A DNA stretch of 64,000 bases from G965227875 sp965227875 (GTDB lineage Bacteria > Pseudomonadota > Alphaproteobacteria > Rhizobiales > JAJFHC01): contig OZ245783.1 of NCBI GenBank assembly GCA_965227875.1, forward strand, positions 3,286,001 through 3,350,000, in the 5' to 3' direction. The notes beneath the pieces are model-generated. The model saw only the letters and a program-made list of their open reading frames with translations, made no database searches and had not been told where the DNA came from. The position numbers and the translations under genes are program-made. This document shows, one piece after another, positions 43,410 through 52,276 of the stretch (its first letter is position 1; every line of letters starts with the position of its first letter).

Positions 43410-44297
43410 ATGATCGGGTGGGACGATTACAGGGTTCTCCTGGCGATAGCCAGGGCCGAAGGGCTTTCAGGCGCGGCGGAACGCCTCGGTGTCACGCTGT
43501 CCACTGTCTTCCGGCGGCTCGAACGCATCGAGGATGCTTTGGGCACGCCCGCCTTCGAGCGCCTCCGCAAGGGGTACGTGCCGACGGAGGCCGGGAGCGC
43601 GCTGGTGCGTGCCGCCGAGCGTATGGAACAAGAGGCGCTGGCGGGAGACCGCGCGGTGACGGGACAGAGCACGCGGCTGACCGGGTCCCTCAGGGTCACG
43701 GCGACGGAATCGCTCGCGACCTTTTTCCTCGCCCGGCAGTTGCCGGCATTCCGCGAAAAGCACCCGGGCCTTGTCGTGGAGATCATCTCCGACAACCGCC
43801 GCCTCAGCCTCGTCGACCGCGAGGCCGATGTCGCCATCCGGCCGCGTCGGCCGACCGAAGACGGTCTCGTTGGCCGCCGCTGCGGTTCGATCCTCTGGGG
43901 CATCTATGCGTCGCCGGGGGCGTGTCGCAAGCTCGGCAAGGTGGGCGCGCCTGCCGACCTGGCAGGCCGGGCGTTCACCGGCTGGGACGGAAGTCCGGCC
44001 GCCGCGGAAGCCATGGCCTGGCTCGAGAATGCCGTGCCGGATGTTGTGATCGCCAGCCGCTCGACAAGCCTGCTTACCAATGCCGCGACCGCGGCCGCGG
44101 GCCCGGCCCTGGCGGCGTTGCCGTGCCATCTTGGCGATGACTGGCCCGGGCTGAGGCCGGTCCTGTCCCCGCTGCCGGGCGTCGCCGGCGAGCTCTGGCT
44201 CGTCACCCATGAAGATCTCAGGCGAAATGCCCGCGTCCGGGCCTTCATCGATCACCTCACGTCGGGTACCGGTGCTGCCGGAGCCGCTCCGGCCTAG
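43410..44297 (+). CDS. LysR-family transcriptional regulator
   Basis: This is a 295-residue regulator. The N-terminal winged helix-turn-helix reads YRVLLAIARAEGLSGAAERL then VTLSTVFRRLERIEDALG. A periplasmic-binding-protein-like effector domain follows (GSLRVTATESLATFFLARQL, IISDNRRLSLVDREADVAIR). I chose ATG 43410 because AGGA lies 9 bases upstream and MIGWDDYRVLL fits the usual LysR start. ATG 43401 is an alternative. It is likely to regulate the divergent flavoprotein gene, and its 3' end overlaps that of the LysE-type gene by 4 bases. Confidence 0.9.
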   Translation: MIGWDDYRVLLAIARAEGLSGAAERLGVTLSTVFRRLERIEDALGTPAFERLRKGYVPTEAGSALVRAAERMEQEALAGDRAVTGQSTRLTGSLRVTATESLATFFLARQLPAFREKHPGLVVEIISDNRRLSLVDREADVAIRPRRPTEDGLVGRRCGSILWGIYASPGACRKLGKVGAPADLAGRAFTGWDGSPAAAEAMAWLENAVPDVVIASRSTSLLTNAATAAAGPALAALPCHLGDDWPGLRPVLSPLPGVAGELWLVTHEDLRRNARVRAFIDHLTSGTGAAGAAPA

Positions 44298-44926
44298 GGC
44301 GTGATCGGATTGCGGCTGTCGGCAAGAATCCGTCCGCCGATGCCGATGAAGCAAACGCCGGCCGCCCGTTCGATCCAATGCTTGGCATTCTCGAAACGCC
44401 GTACCACCGGTGCGGAGGACATGAAGAGGCTCACGACGGAGTACCAGACGATCGAGCTCGCGGTCACGAGGCCGATCATCGTCGCCATGACCCAGGCCGG
44501 CATCGTGTCGGTCACCGCCGTCGCGAACACGCTGGTGAACAGCACGATCGCCTTGGGGTTGGTGAGCGTCACGACGAGCCCGAAGAGGAAAGCGTTGCCG
44601 CGCGGTGCGTCGGCGCCGGTCTCGACGTCGATGGACTGCGGCCTCGCGAAGACCAGCCGCAGGCCGAGCCAGGCGAGGTAACACCCGCCACAGACGCGAA
44701 CCGCCCAGGCGAGCCACTGGTACTCGACGAGTATGGCGGACAGACCGAGCAGGCTGAGCGTGGCGTAGAATCCCAGTCCCGTGGACACCCCTGCGGTCGT
44801 GAGCAGTCCCGCGGTCGTGCCGTGGCCCATGGACGACCGGACCACCGCGACGAAATCCGGACCCGGCAGAATGAGAGCGGGCAGGAAAATGGCGAATACA
44901 CCCGCCAGAACGATCGACCAGTCCAT
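44294..44926 (-). CDS. LysE-family amino-acid/metabolite exporter
   Basis: This is a 210-residue inner-membrane protein with five or six helices. Family marks are the N-terminal FAIFLPALILPGPDFVAVVR (the conserved PGPD/N motif), GVSTGLGFYATLSLLGLSA and the mid-protein LTNPKAIVLFTSVF. LysE/RhtB proteins export amino acids or related small molecules, but the substrate here is not deducible. The ATG at 44926 gives the normal MDWSIVLAG start. Longer in-frame starts would add 93 unconvincing residues. Confidence 0.9.
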   Translation of the reverse strand: MDWSIVLAGVFAIFLPALILPGPDFVAVVRSSMGHGTTAGLLTTAGVSTGLGFYATLSLLGLSAILVEYQWLAWAVRVCGGCYLAWLGLRLVFARPQSIDVETGADAPRGNAFLFGLVVTLTNPKAIVLFTSVFATAVTDTMPAWVMATMIGLVTASSIVWYSVVSLFMSSAPVVRRFENAKHWIERAAGVCFIGIGGRILADSRNPITP

Positions 44927-45276
44927 GACGCAGCGTATCCCTTCCCGCGTTGACACAAGAGGGCACGAAGTGTGTCCCCGGATAAAATCACCGTCAATCC
45001 ATGACGCGTGCGGGAAGGTGGGGTTGGCAGCGCGTCGGGGCCTTGTTTTTTCCCCGTTGGCTCCTATCTCTAGTGAAGGCGCGCCGTGACTTGGAACAGG
45101 CGCGCCGTCAGGTTCCCGGCCTGGCTTCTCCGGTACCGAGACGAAACGCAGCCAAGACAGGCGCGCGTTCGACCGGAACGGGGCGAAAGCTATCCGACAT
45201 ATCATGACGGTTCCGACGTCTTGTCACGACGTGCGCCGGGAATCCATGTGTAAGCAACCAAGAAGAAGAAACGAGA
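44927..45276. other. 350-base gene-free region before the cold-shock-like gene
   Basis: No convincing gene is present. A direct repeat GGCGCGCCGT occurs twice (around 45080 and 45102), and there is a T-rich stretch near 45045. The part close to 45276 may act as a long 5' leader of the cold-shock-like gene, as leaders of such genes often fold, but no clear structure stands out. Confidence 0.3.
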
Positions 45277-45501
45277 TTGAAAGTGAATAATCTGAACTTC
45301 GGCACCGTACGGTGCTTCGATTCCCGGACCGGCGAAGGCTGGATCGTTCCGGAAGACGGCGGTCGCGATATCGTCGTGAAACAGGCTGCCATCGACCGCG
45401 CGCGGCTGGGCCAGTTGGCCAGCGGCCAGACGCTCGGTTTCCAGCTCGATGAAAAGCGCCGGGCCGCGACGGAACTCTGGGCCACCTGGTCCAACCGCTA
45501 G
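45277..45501 (+). CDS. Small cold-shock-domain-like protein
   Basis: This is a 74-residue protein with an OB-fold pattern resembling CspA: FGTVRCFDSRTGEGWIVPED matches the KWFNxxKGFGFI strand pair, and GRDIVVKQAAIDRA matches DIFVHFSAI. The tail is Arg-rich (DEKRRAATELWATW). The aromatic RNA-binding residues are partly replaced (FDSRTGEGWI), so it is a diverged member. No ATG is available: TTG 45277 lies 6 bases after AGAAGAAGAA, and GTG 45283 is the alternative. A role as a nucleic-acid chaperone is inferred. Confidence 0.7.
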   Translation: MKVNNLNFGTVRCFDSRTGEGWIVPEDGGRDIVVKQAAIDRARLGQLASGQTLGFQLDEKRRAATELWATWSNR

Positions 45502-45538
45502 GCCCGTTCGCAACCGTGTATCGCGGCAGTCGCAACCC

Positions 45539-48500
45539 TCAATGAAAATCGCGTGACTTCGGCATCACCCGCATGGCGCGGGGATGGCGGCGCAGTTCGG
45601 TTTCCGGACCGGGCCGCCTGACCTCGTCGGCATGGGCGAGCGGCGTCAGCGCCTTAGCCGTCTGGGAGAGCCGGTAAAGCAGTTCGCTGTGGTTCTCCAG
45701 CCGGTCGGCGACCACGTGGATCACCCCCTCGTGCGCCTGGATGCGTCCACGGATGAGGATCAGCCGGCTTGACATGATGACCGGCCGGAAGGCCTCGAAA
45801 GTCCTGGGCCAGACCACCGCATTCGCGACCCCGGTCTCGTCCTCCACCGTCATGAAGATCACGCCCCTGGCCGTGCCCGGGCGCTGGCGCACGAGCACCA
45901 GCCCGGCCACCGTTACCCGCGCCCCGTCCTTCATGTCCCGGAGCCGGGCGGCGCGGACCGCGCCCTGCGCATCGAAGCGGTCCCGCAGGAATTCCATCGG
46001 ATGCGCCTTCAGCGAAAGCCTGAGGGTCTGGTAGTCGGCAATCACGTGTTCCGGCAGGCTCATGTCCGGCAGGGCGACGGGAGCGTCCGCTCCGTGGTCG
46101 CGTGCCCGGGCATGGTCGAAGAGCGGCAGGGCGGGCTGTTCCTTGAGCGCGCGCACAGCCCACAGGGCATGACGCCGGTCGAGCCCCAGCGAGCGGAAGG
46201 CATCCGCCTCGGCGAGTTTCCCGAGCATGGCGACGCCCGCGCCCGCACGGGCCCGGATCTCCTCCATGTCGGTGTATCCCGCGCCGCGCGCCGCGGCGAT
46301 GGCGAGTCCGGTTTCCCGGCGCAGGCCGTCCACCTGGCGCATGCCGAGGCGCAGCGCGAAGCCGTCCCTGTCCGCCGGTTCGAGCGTATTATCCCAGTCG
46401 CTGGCATTGACGTCGACCGGGCGAACCTCCACGCCGTGCTCGCGGGCATCGCGCACGATCTGGGCCGGCGCGTAGAACCCCATGGGCTGGGCGTTCAGAA
46501 GTCCGCAGGCGAAGGCCGCCGGATAGTGGCACTTGAGCCAGGACGACACATAGGCCAGGTGCGCGAAACTCGCTGCATGGCTTTCGGGAAACCCGTATTC
46601 GCCAAAGCCCTTGATCTGCTCGAAACAGTTCCGCGCGAACGCCTCGTCATATCCGCGTGCGGTCATGCGGTGGACCATCTTTTCCTCGAACAGATGGATC
46701 TTGCCGCGCCGCCGGAAGGTCGCCATGGCATGGCGCAGCTCGTTGAGCTCGTGGTCGGTGAACCTGGCCGCCACCATGGCCAGCCGCATGGCCTGTTCCT
46801 GGAAGAGCGGCACGCCGAGCGTCTTCTCCAGCACCTGCCTGAGTTCGTCCGGCGGACCGTGTCCCGGACCGGGCGAGGGGATGATGACCGGTTCGTCCAG
46901 ATTGCGCCGGCGCAGGTAGGGATGCACCATGTTGCCCTGGATTGGCCCCGGCCGCACGATCGCCACCTCGATGACGAGGTCGTAGAAACGCCGCGGCTTG
47001 AGGCGCGGCAGCATGCTCATCTGGGCCCGGCTCTCGATCTGGAACACGCCGATCGTGTCCGCCCGGCAGATCATGGCGTAGGTCTCCTCATCGTCCTGCG
47101 GCAGGCTGGCGAGCGTGTGTCTGACGCCGTAGTGAACCTCCATCAGTTCGAAGCACTTTCGGATGCAGGTCAGCATGCCGAGCGAGAGCACGTCGACCTT
47201 CATGATGCCGAGCGCGTTGATGTCGTCCTTGTCCCACTCGATGAAGGTGCGGTCGTCCATGGCCGCATTGCCGATGGGCACGGTCTCGTGAAGCGGACCT
47301 TCGGTGAGCACGAAACCGCCCACGTGCTGCGACAGGTGGCGGGGAAAACCGACCAGTTCCTCGACCAGGGCGATGGTGCGCATGAGATGGGGATCGTCCG
47401 GGTCGAGGCCCGCCTCGCGCAGGCGCTCAACCGGCACGTCGCCATGGCCCGAACCCCACATGCTGCCGGCAATGGCCGCGGTGACATCCTCGGTCAGCCC
47501 CATGACCTTGCCCACCTCGCGCATGGCGCTGCGCCCGCGATAGGTGATGACCGTGGCCGCGATCCCCGCCCGCGCCCGCCCGTAGCGGGCGTAGATATAC
47601 TGGATCACCTCCTCGCGGCGCTCGTGCTCGAAGTCGACATCGATGTCCGGCGGTTCGTTCCGCGCCTCCGAGACGAAGCGCTCGAACAGCAGGTCGACCC
47701 GCGTGGGGTCGACCGCCGTGATGCCGAGGCAGTAACACACCACCGAATTGGCGGCCGACCCGCGGCCCTGGCACAGGATGGGCGGGTCGAGGGAGGTGGC
47801 GTGGCGCACGATGTCGTGCACGGTCAGGAAATAGGGCGCGTAGTCGAGCCTTTCGATGAGCGTCAGTTCGCGCTCGAGGTCGCGGCACACCTTTTCCGGC
47901 ATGCCGTCGGGAAAACGCCAGGCCACGCCGCCGCGCACGAGGTCCTCCAGGTGTTCCTGCGGGGTCCTGCCCTCGGGGACGGGTTCGCCGGGATATTCGT
48001 AGCGCAGTTCGTCGAGCGAGAAGCGGCAGCGCTCGGCGACCTCCGCGGTGCGCGCCACCATGTCCTCGAAACCGCGGAAGAGCCGGGCCATTTCCGACCC
48101 TGTTTTCACGTGGCGTTCGGCGTTCTTGTGCAGCCGGTAGCCGGCCTCGTCGATCCGGCATTTCTCGCGGATGCACGTCAGCACGTCCTGCAGCGCCCGG
48201 CGCCCGGGCACGTGGTAATGCACGTCGTTGGTGGCGATGGCGGGCGCGTCCGCCTGCCGGGCCATTTCCGCGAGCCGCGCCATGCGGGCCCGGTCGTGCC
48301 CGTCATACAGACAGGTGACGGCGGTATGGACGGCGCCGGGGCGGTTCGCAGCCAGGCGCCGGAGAAAATCCGCGAAGTCCGGTCCCGGGTCGCGCGGCGG
48401 CACCGCGATCAGGATCTGGCCCTCCGCGTGGGCGAGCACGTCGTCGAGCGTGATCAGGCAGGCGCCTTTCTCCGCCTGCATCTTGCCCGCGGTCAGCAGT

Positions 48501-48769
48501 GTGCTGAGCCGTCCATAGGCGGCCCGGTCCGTCGGATAGCACAGCAGGGAAGGCGCATCCGCCAGGTCGAGCCGGCAGCCGGGGAGAAATCGCAGCCCTT
48601 CCGCCTTCGCCGCCACATGCGCACGCACGACCCCGGCCAGCGTGTTGCGGTCGGCGACACCCATGGCGCTCAACCCCGCCCGCGCCGCCGCATGCGCCAG
48701 TTCGTCGGGATGTGAGCCGCCGCGCAGGAAGCTGAAATTGGTGACAAGCTGAAGCTCGGCGTAATTCAT
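45539..48769 (-). CDS. dnaE2: Error-prone DNA polymerase DnaE2 (ImuC)
   Basis: DnaE2 is the C-family polymerase of the SOS mutasome and does lesion bypass with ImuA and ImuB. The 1076-residue protein has an N-terminal PHP domain (ELQLVTNFSFLRGGSHPDEL, GVADRNTLAGVV), the polymerase core with the catalytic PDIDVDFEHERREEV and GRGSAANSVVCYCLGIT, fingers and helix-hairpin-helix regions, and a C-terminal OB domain (VTVAGLVLVRQRPGTARG). It is shorter than replicative DnaE (about 1160) and lacks the beta-rich tail, as expected. It follows imuB on the same strand after 151 bases. Confidence 0.96.
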   Translation of the reverse strand: MNYAELQLVTNFSFLRGGSHPDELAHAAARAGLSAMGVADRNTLAGVVRAHVAAKAEGLRFLPGCRLDLADAPSLLCYPTDRAAYGRLSTLLTAGKMQAEKGACLITLDDVLAHAEGQILIAVPPRDPGPDFADFLRRLAANRPGAVHTAVTCLYDGHDRARMARLAEMARQADAPAIATNDVHYHVPGRRALQDVLTCIREKCRIDEAGYRLHKNAERHVKTGSEMARLFRGFEDMVARTAEVAERCRFSLDELRYEYPGEPVPEGRTPQEHLEDLVRGGVAWRFPDGMPEKVCRDLERELTLIERLDYAPYFLTVHDIVRHATSLDPPILCQGRGSAANSVVCYCLGITAVDPTRVDLLFERFVSEARNEPPDIDVDFEHERREEVIQYIYARYGRARAGIAATVITYRGRSAMREVGKVMGLTEDVTAAIAGSMWGSGHGDVPVERLREAGLDPDDPHLMRTIALVEELVGFPRHLSQHVGGFVLTEGPLHETVPIGNAAMDDRTFIEWDKDDINALGIMKVDVLSLGMLTCIRKCFELMEVHYGVRHTLASLPQDDEETYAMICRADTIGVFQIESRAQMSMLPRLKPRRFYDLVIEVAIVRPGPIQGNMVHPYLRRRNLDEPVIIPSPGPGHGPPDELRQVLEKTLGVPLFQEQAMRLAMVAARFTDHELNELRHAMATFRRRGKIHLFEEKMVHRMTARGYDEAFARNCFEQIKGFGEYGFPESHAASFAHLAYVSSWLKCHYPAAFACGLLNAQPMGFYAPAQIVRDAREHGVEVRPVDVNASDWDNTLEPADRDGFALRLGMRQVDGLRRETGLAIAAARGAGYTDMEEIRARAGAGVAMLGKLAEADAFRSLGLDRRHALWAVRALKEQPALPLFDHARARDHGADAPVALPDMSLPEHVIADYQTLRLSLKAHPMEFLRDRFDAQGAVRAARLRDMKDGARVTVAGLVLVRQRPGTARGVIFMTVEDETGVANAVVWPRTFEAFRPVIMSSRLILIRGRIQAHEGVIHVVADRLENHSELLYRLSQTAKALTPLAHADEVRRPGPETELRRHPRAMRVMPKSRDFH

Positions 48770-48920
48770 GTCACGGTCTCAGTCCCTGGACCCCGTCTTC
48801 CGACGGGGGTTCGAGCAGGATGCATAGCCTCCCGAATTCCCGGCGAACGCCGGGATCCAGCGGCAGGGGGAAGCGTTTCCGGGACACGGCGTGCCGCGCT
48901 CGTCGTCCATGGTCCGCGTC
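48770..48920. repeat. Two hairpins between imuB and dnaE2 (REP-like)
   Basis: CCCCGTC-TTCC-GACGGGG (48791-48808) and TCCCGGCG-AA-CGCCGGGA (48838-48855) are perfect hairpins. The second continues TCCAGCGGCAGG, a form seen in dispersed palindromic repeats of many Proteobacteria. A similar CATCCAGCGGCGG occurs near 58462. They may modulate read-through from imuB into dnaE2. Confidence 0.6.
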
Positions 48921-50531
48921 TCATGCGAACAGCCCGTGCAGCCGCCAGAGCGGCGGGCCCTTGGCGCCGGGGTCCTGGTAGAGGCCTTCCCGGAAGATCC
49001 AGTAGCGCCGGCCGCGCTCGTCCTCGACCTCGTAATAGTCGCGGATCCGTTCCCGGCTGCCGAGGTCGCGCCACCACTCCGGGCAGATGCGCTCCGGTCC
49101 GCGGGCGTGCACCACCCGGCGCGCGACCCGGCGCCAGCGGAACATCATCGGCGGCCCGTCGGGGATTTCCGCCACCGCCTCGATCGCCTCGGGCGGGTCG
49201 AGAAGACGCAGGGGCCGTGACGGCAGGCCCTCCGGGCCGGGGGTCCATTCGGCGGGACCTCCGGGCGGCGTGACCGCGACCGCGCGTTCGGGCAGATGGC
49301 TTTCCCGGGCGGCTGGGCGGTAGACGGCCTCCGGTCCCAGCCGGTTCGAGAGCCGGTCGATCAGCCGGCCGAACGTCGCCGGGTCCCCTTGCGGCTGGGC
49401 GGCCTGCGTGAAGGCCGACTGGCCCGGCGCAAGGGGCTGGACGACATCCGCGGCCAGGATCGCGGCATCGACGCCATACCCCGGGTCGATGCGGTCGAGC
49501 CGCTCGGCAAACAGCCGGGCGAGATGGTCGCGGTCGCGCGAGGGCCGGGCGGTGGCGATGGCGATCCGGCTCGTGCCGCCGTCGCAGTGACAGGCGGTGA
49601 AACTCATCCTCCTCGCACCCATGCCGTGTTTTTCCAGGAGGCCTTCGAGCTCTTCGAGCAGCCGCTCGAGGACGAGGGAAAAGCTTTCCGTGGCGAGGAT
49701 GGGCTCGGCGAATCCGGCACGGGCGCGATAGGCCGGCGCGGGGGCGATGGGCGAGACGGGCTCAGCGAGGCGGCCCATGGCCTGGTCGAGCCGGGCGAGC
49801 ACGCTCTCGCAGTCCCGCCTGGCCGGGAAGCGCCGGGCCAGGCTCGCGCGCGGCAGGCCGGCCAGCGTGCCGATGGTCTCGATGCCGAGCCGGCGCAGCA
49901 GCACCGCCAGGGCCGCATCGTCGAGCCGCAGCGCCTCCACCGGCAGGGGCGCGAGTGCGGCCTCGAGCCCGCCCGCGGCCACGATCCGGGCCGTCTTCGC
50001 CCCGCCGTCGTTTCCGTCCGCAGGCCGGGTGGCGAAACGCGCCATGGCCCAGGCCGCGCCGGGCGTTTCGGCAAGTCCGATGCGGTTCTCGAAACCCATG
50101 GCCGTGAGCCGCCGGCCGAGGTCGGCCACCATGTCCGCCTCGTCGCCGAAAAGATGCGTCGATCCGGTCGCGTCGATCCACAGGCCGTCTTCCCCGTCCA
50201 CATTGGTCCAGGGTGCGTATCGCAGGCACCAGCCGGCAAGCTGCCTGAGCAGGCGCGCGTCCCTGTGCGGTTCGGCGGGCGCGGTGACGAGCCCCGGCAG
50301 TATCGCGCGGGCATGGGTGAGCGTCTGGCCTGCATGAATGCCGTGGCGTTCGGCCGCGTCGTCGGCCATGACGATCTCCATGCCGTGCCGGCCCTTCGCG
50401 GTGAGCGCGAAGCCGGGGGCGGCATCATCCGGCGAGAGCTGTGGCGGCGTCCGGCTGTCCGCCCGCATGCCGTCGCGTCTCAGCCGGTCGAGCGGCAGCC
50501 GGGGCAGCCATACCGAAACTATGCGTTTCAT
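48921..50531 (-). CDS. imuB: Y-family polymerase-like mutasome protein ImuB
   Basis: ImuB is the hub of the DnaE2 mutasome. It has the Y-family fold but lacks the catalytic acids, and links ImuA, DnaE2 and the beta clamp. The 536-residue protein starts KRIVSVWLPRLPLDRLRRDG, where the first DxD of active polymerases is replaced by WLP. It continues with GIHAGQTLTHARAILPGL, the HhH region GIETIGTLAGLPRASLARRF and a long C-terminal ImuB-specific region (RPLRLLDPPEAIEAVAEIPD). The first 107 bases overlap the end of imuA. The order imuA-imuB-dnaE2 is the classic cassette. Confidence 0.94.
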   Translation of the reverse strand: MKRIVSVWLPRLPLDRLRRDGMRADSRTPPQLSPDDAAPGFALTAKGRHGMEIVMADDAAERHGIHAGQTLTHARAILPGLVTAPAEPHRDARLLRQLAGWCLRYAPWTNVDGEDGLWIDATGSTHLFGDEADMVADLGRRLTAMGFENRIGLAETPGAAWAMARFATRPADGNDGGAKTARIVAAGGLEAALAPLPVEALRLDDAALAVLLRRLGIETIGTLAGLPRASLARRFPARRDCESVLARLDQAMGRLAEPVSPIAPAPAYRARAGFAEPILATESFSLVLERLLEELEGLLEKHGMGARRMSFTACHCDGGTSRIAIATARPSRDRDHLARLFAERLDRIDPGYGVDAAILAADVVQPLAPGQSAFTQAAQPQGDPATFGRLIDRLSNRLGPEAVYRPAARESHLPERAVAVTPPGGPAEWTPGPEGLPSRPLRLLDPPEAIEAVAEIPDGPPMMFRWRRVARRVVHARGPERICPEWWRDLGSRERIRDYYEVEDERGRRYWIFREGLYQDPGAKGPPLWRLHGLFA

Positions 50532-51276
50532 CGTTCCAGTCCATCATCCATGCGCCGGGCCGTCCGCCGGCGGCGCGCACCAGTTCCGCCCGCCAGCGGG
50601 GTGCGCCGGGCGCGCGGATCTCGTCCGTATCGGGCAGGCCCACCGCGCCGCCGACCCGCCATCGTGTCCGCGCCGCCGTGGCCGGCAGTTCGGTGCCGGT
50701 GCGCAGGAGCAGCACCGGCGTGCCCCCGGCTTCCGCCGCCAGGGCCAGCCGCCGTGTCGGCGTGAACCCCGCCTGTCCGGCCTCGCCCACGACCGCGGCG
50801 AGACAGCCCGTGCGCACGCTTTCCTCCATCGCCCACAGGAGGTCGGTCTCGCGCCGCGCATCGGCAAAGACGAAGCGGCCCGGATCGAGCCCGAAAGCGG
50901 CCAGCCCGTGCCCGTAGACCGGGCCGAATTCGCGCCGGCCTTCCGCTGTCTGGCCCCACAGGATGGGCGCCTGCGCGGTGGCGCCGCCTGCCGCCGCCCG
51001 GCGATTGAGCAGGGCGAGCGCGAACCCCGTCGCCGCCGGCAGGTCGCCATGGGCGAAGCCGGCGATTTCATGCAGCGCCCCGAGCGCTAGGCCCTCCGCC
51101 GGCAGCGCCCGGTCGACGTCGTCCAGGCCAAAGCGCCAGGCCGGTGTGCCGTCCGTCGCGCCGGTTCCTGCCGCCTCCAGCACGGCCCCGCGTTTTTCCA
51201 GCCGGTCGACCGTCTTGCGCAGGGCTTCCACCAGCCCGGCCCGGTCGCGGCGCGAAAGGACGTCACGATCTGCCAT
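50425..51276 (-). CDS. imuA: Mutasome protein ImuA
   Basis: ImuA is a RecA-like accessory protein of the DnaE2-ImuB mutasome. The 283-residue product has the family patterns ALHEIAGFAHGDLPAATGFALA and PILWGQTAEGRREFGPVYG, FVFADARRETDLLWAMEE and the C-terminal WRVGGAVGLPDTDEIRAPGA stretch. The ATG at 51276 starts MADRDVLSRRDR. The last ~35 codons overlap imuB in another frame, a long overlap suggesting strong coupling. A LexA box lies 19 bases upstream, so the cassette is SOS-induced. Confidence 0.88.
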   Translation of the reverse strand: MADRDVLSRRDRAGLVEALRKTVDRLEKRGAVLEAAGTGATDGTPAWRFGLDDVDRALPAEGLALGALHEIAGFAHGDLPAATGFALALLNRRAAAGGATAQAPILWGQTAEGRREFGPVYGHGLAAFGLDPGRFVFADARRETDLLWAMEESVRTGCLAAVVGEAGQAGFTPTRRLALAAEAGGTPVLLLRTGTELPATAARTRWRVGGAVGLPDTDEIRAPGAPRWRAELVRAAGGRPGAWMMDWNDETHSFGMAAPAAARPAETRRHAGGQPDAATALAG

Positions 51277-51294
51277 GAAACGGCTCCCGCAAAT

Positions 51295-51309
51295 GTTCGT
51301 GTTTTGTTC
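51295..51309. promoter_or_regulatory. LexA (SOS) box of the imuA-imuB-dnaE2 cassette
   Basis: GTTC (51295-51298), seven bases, then GTTC (51306-51309) is the exact direct-repeat LexA site of Alphaproteobacteria (GTTC-N7-GTTC). It is placed 19 bases before the imuA start codon, in an AT-rich stretch suited to a promoter. Confidence 0.88.
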
Positions 51310-51399
51310 TTTTATGATTCCAGCGGCAATGTCAGGAGTCAAGTCGGGGAATGGGAGGGGGCTGTCGTTATCCTGCCGTTTCCCGATAAAGGGACTGAC

Positions 51400-52130
51400 T
51401 GCCCCATCCGTCTCCCGGCCTCGAGCCGGGACCGTCCCGCACTCCGGGCCCGAGCCCTTTACGGTCCCGGACTTGCCTTGCGGCAATCCGGGAAACGGGG
51501 GCTGAGGCCGCCCCATCCGTCTCCCGGCCTCGAGCCGGGACCGTTCCATACTGCGGACCCGAGACCTTTACGGTCCCGGACTTGCCTTGCGGCAATCCGG
51601 GAAACGGGGGTCGAGGCCGCCCCATCCGTCTCCCGGCCTCGAGCCGGGACCGTTCCATACTGCGGACCCGAGACCTTTACGGTCCCGGACTTGCCTTGGC
51701 GGCAATCCGGGAAACGGGGGTCGAGGCCGCCCCAACCGTGTCCCCTGGCCTCAAGCCGGGACCGTTCTACACTCCGGGTCTGAGGTCTTTACGGTCCCGG
51801 ACTTGCCTTGGCGGCAATCCGGGAAACGGGGGTCGAGGCCGCCCCATCCGTGTCCCGGCCTCGAGCCGGGACCGTTCCACACTCCTGGCCTGAGGTCTTT
51901 ACGGTCCCGGACTTGCCTTGCGGCAATCCGGGAAACGAGGGGCTGCGGCCGCGCCAACCGTGTCCCGGCCTCGAGCCGGGACCGTTCCGCACTCTGGGTC
52001 TGAGGTCGTTACGGTCCCGGACTTGCCTTGCGGCAATCCGGGAAACGAGGGGCTGCGGCCGCGCCAACCGTGTCCCGGACCTGAGCCGGGACCGTTCCAC
52101 ACTCCGGGCCTGAGGCCTTTCCCACCCCGG
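51400..52130. repeat. Tandem array of ~110-bp hairpin repeats (array 1)
   Basis: A unit of 109-112 bases recurs six times (CTTGCC anchors at 51472, 51581, 51690, 51802, 51912 and 52022), with a partial first copy. Each unit has two dyads: CCCGGC-CTCGA-GCCGGG, and a long hairpin in which CCCGGA and TCCGGG flank TTGCC-TTGC-GGCAA. Copies differ by a few bases and small indels. It fills the space between the SOS promoter and the LuxR gene. It has no spacers, so it is not a CRISPR array. Confidence 0.93.
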
Positions 52131-52276
52131 CTCTGGCAGCCGGAAAGACGGCTCGACCGTTACGCCCGAACCACGTTCTGCAAACACAAGCAGGGCCCGT
52201 TCCAGCTCCAGGACTTGACCGGAAAAGCGTCCCCGGCAAGAGTCCATTGCAAGTATCGGGGAGAGGGGGGGAGAAC

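Noticed and set aside
45001..45207. 68-codon frame before the cold-shock-like gene
   Set aside because: It is Arg-rich, lacks a ribosome site and matches no small-protein family I know.
46001..48715. 904-codon open frame on the plus strand opposite dnaE2
   Set aside because: It mirrors dnaE2 codon by codon in high-GC DNA, has no known motifs and would replace a complete polymerase. It is a composition artefact.
51400..52130. Possible CRISPR array
   Set aside because: Units are ~110 bases, contiguous, without unique spacers, and contain nested hairpins. No cas gene is near.
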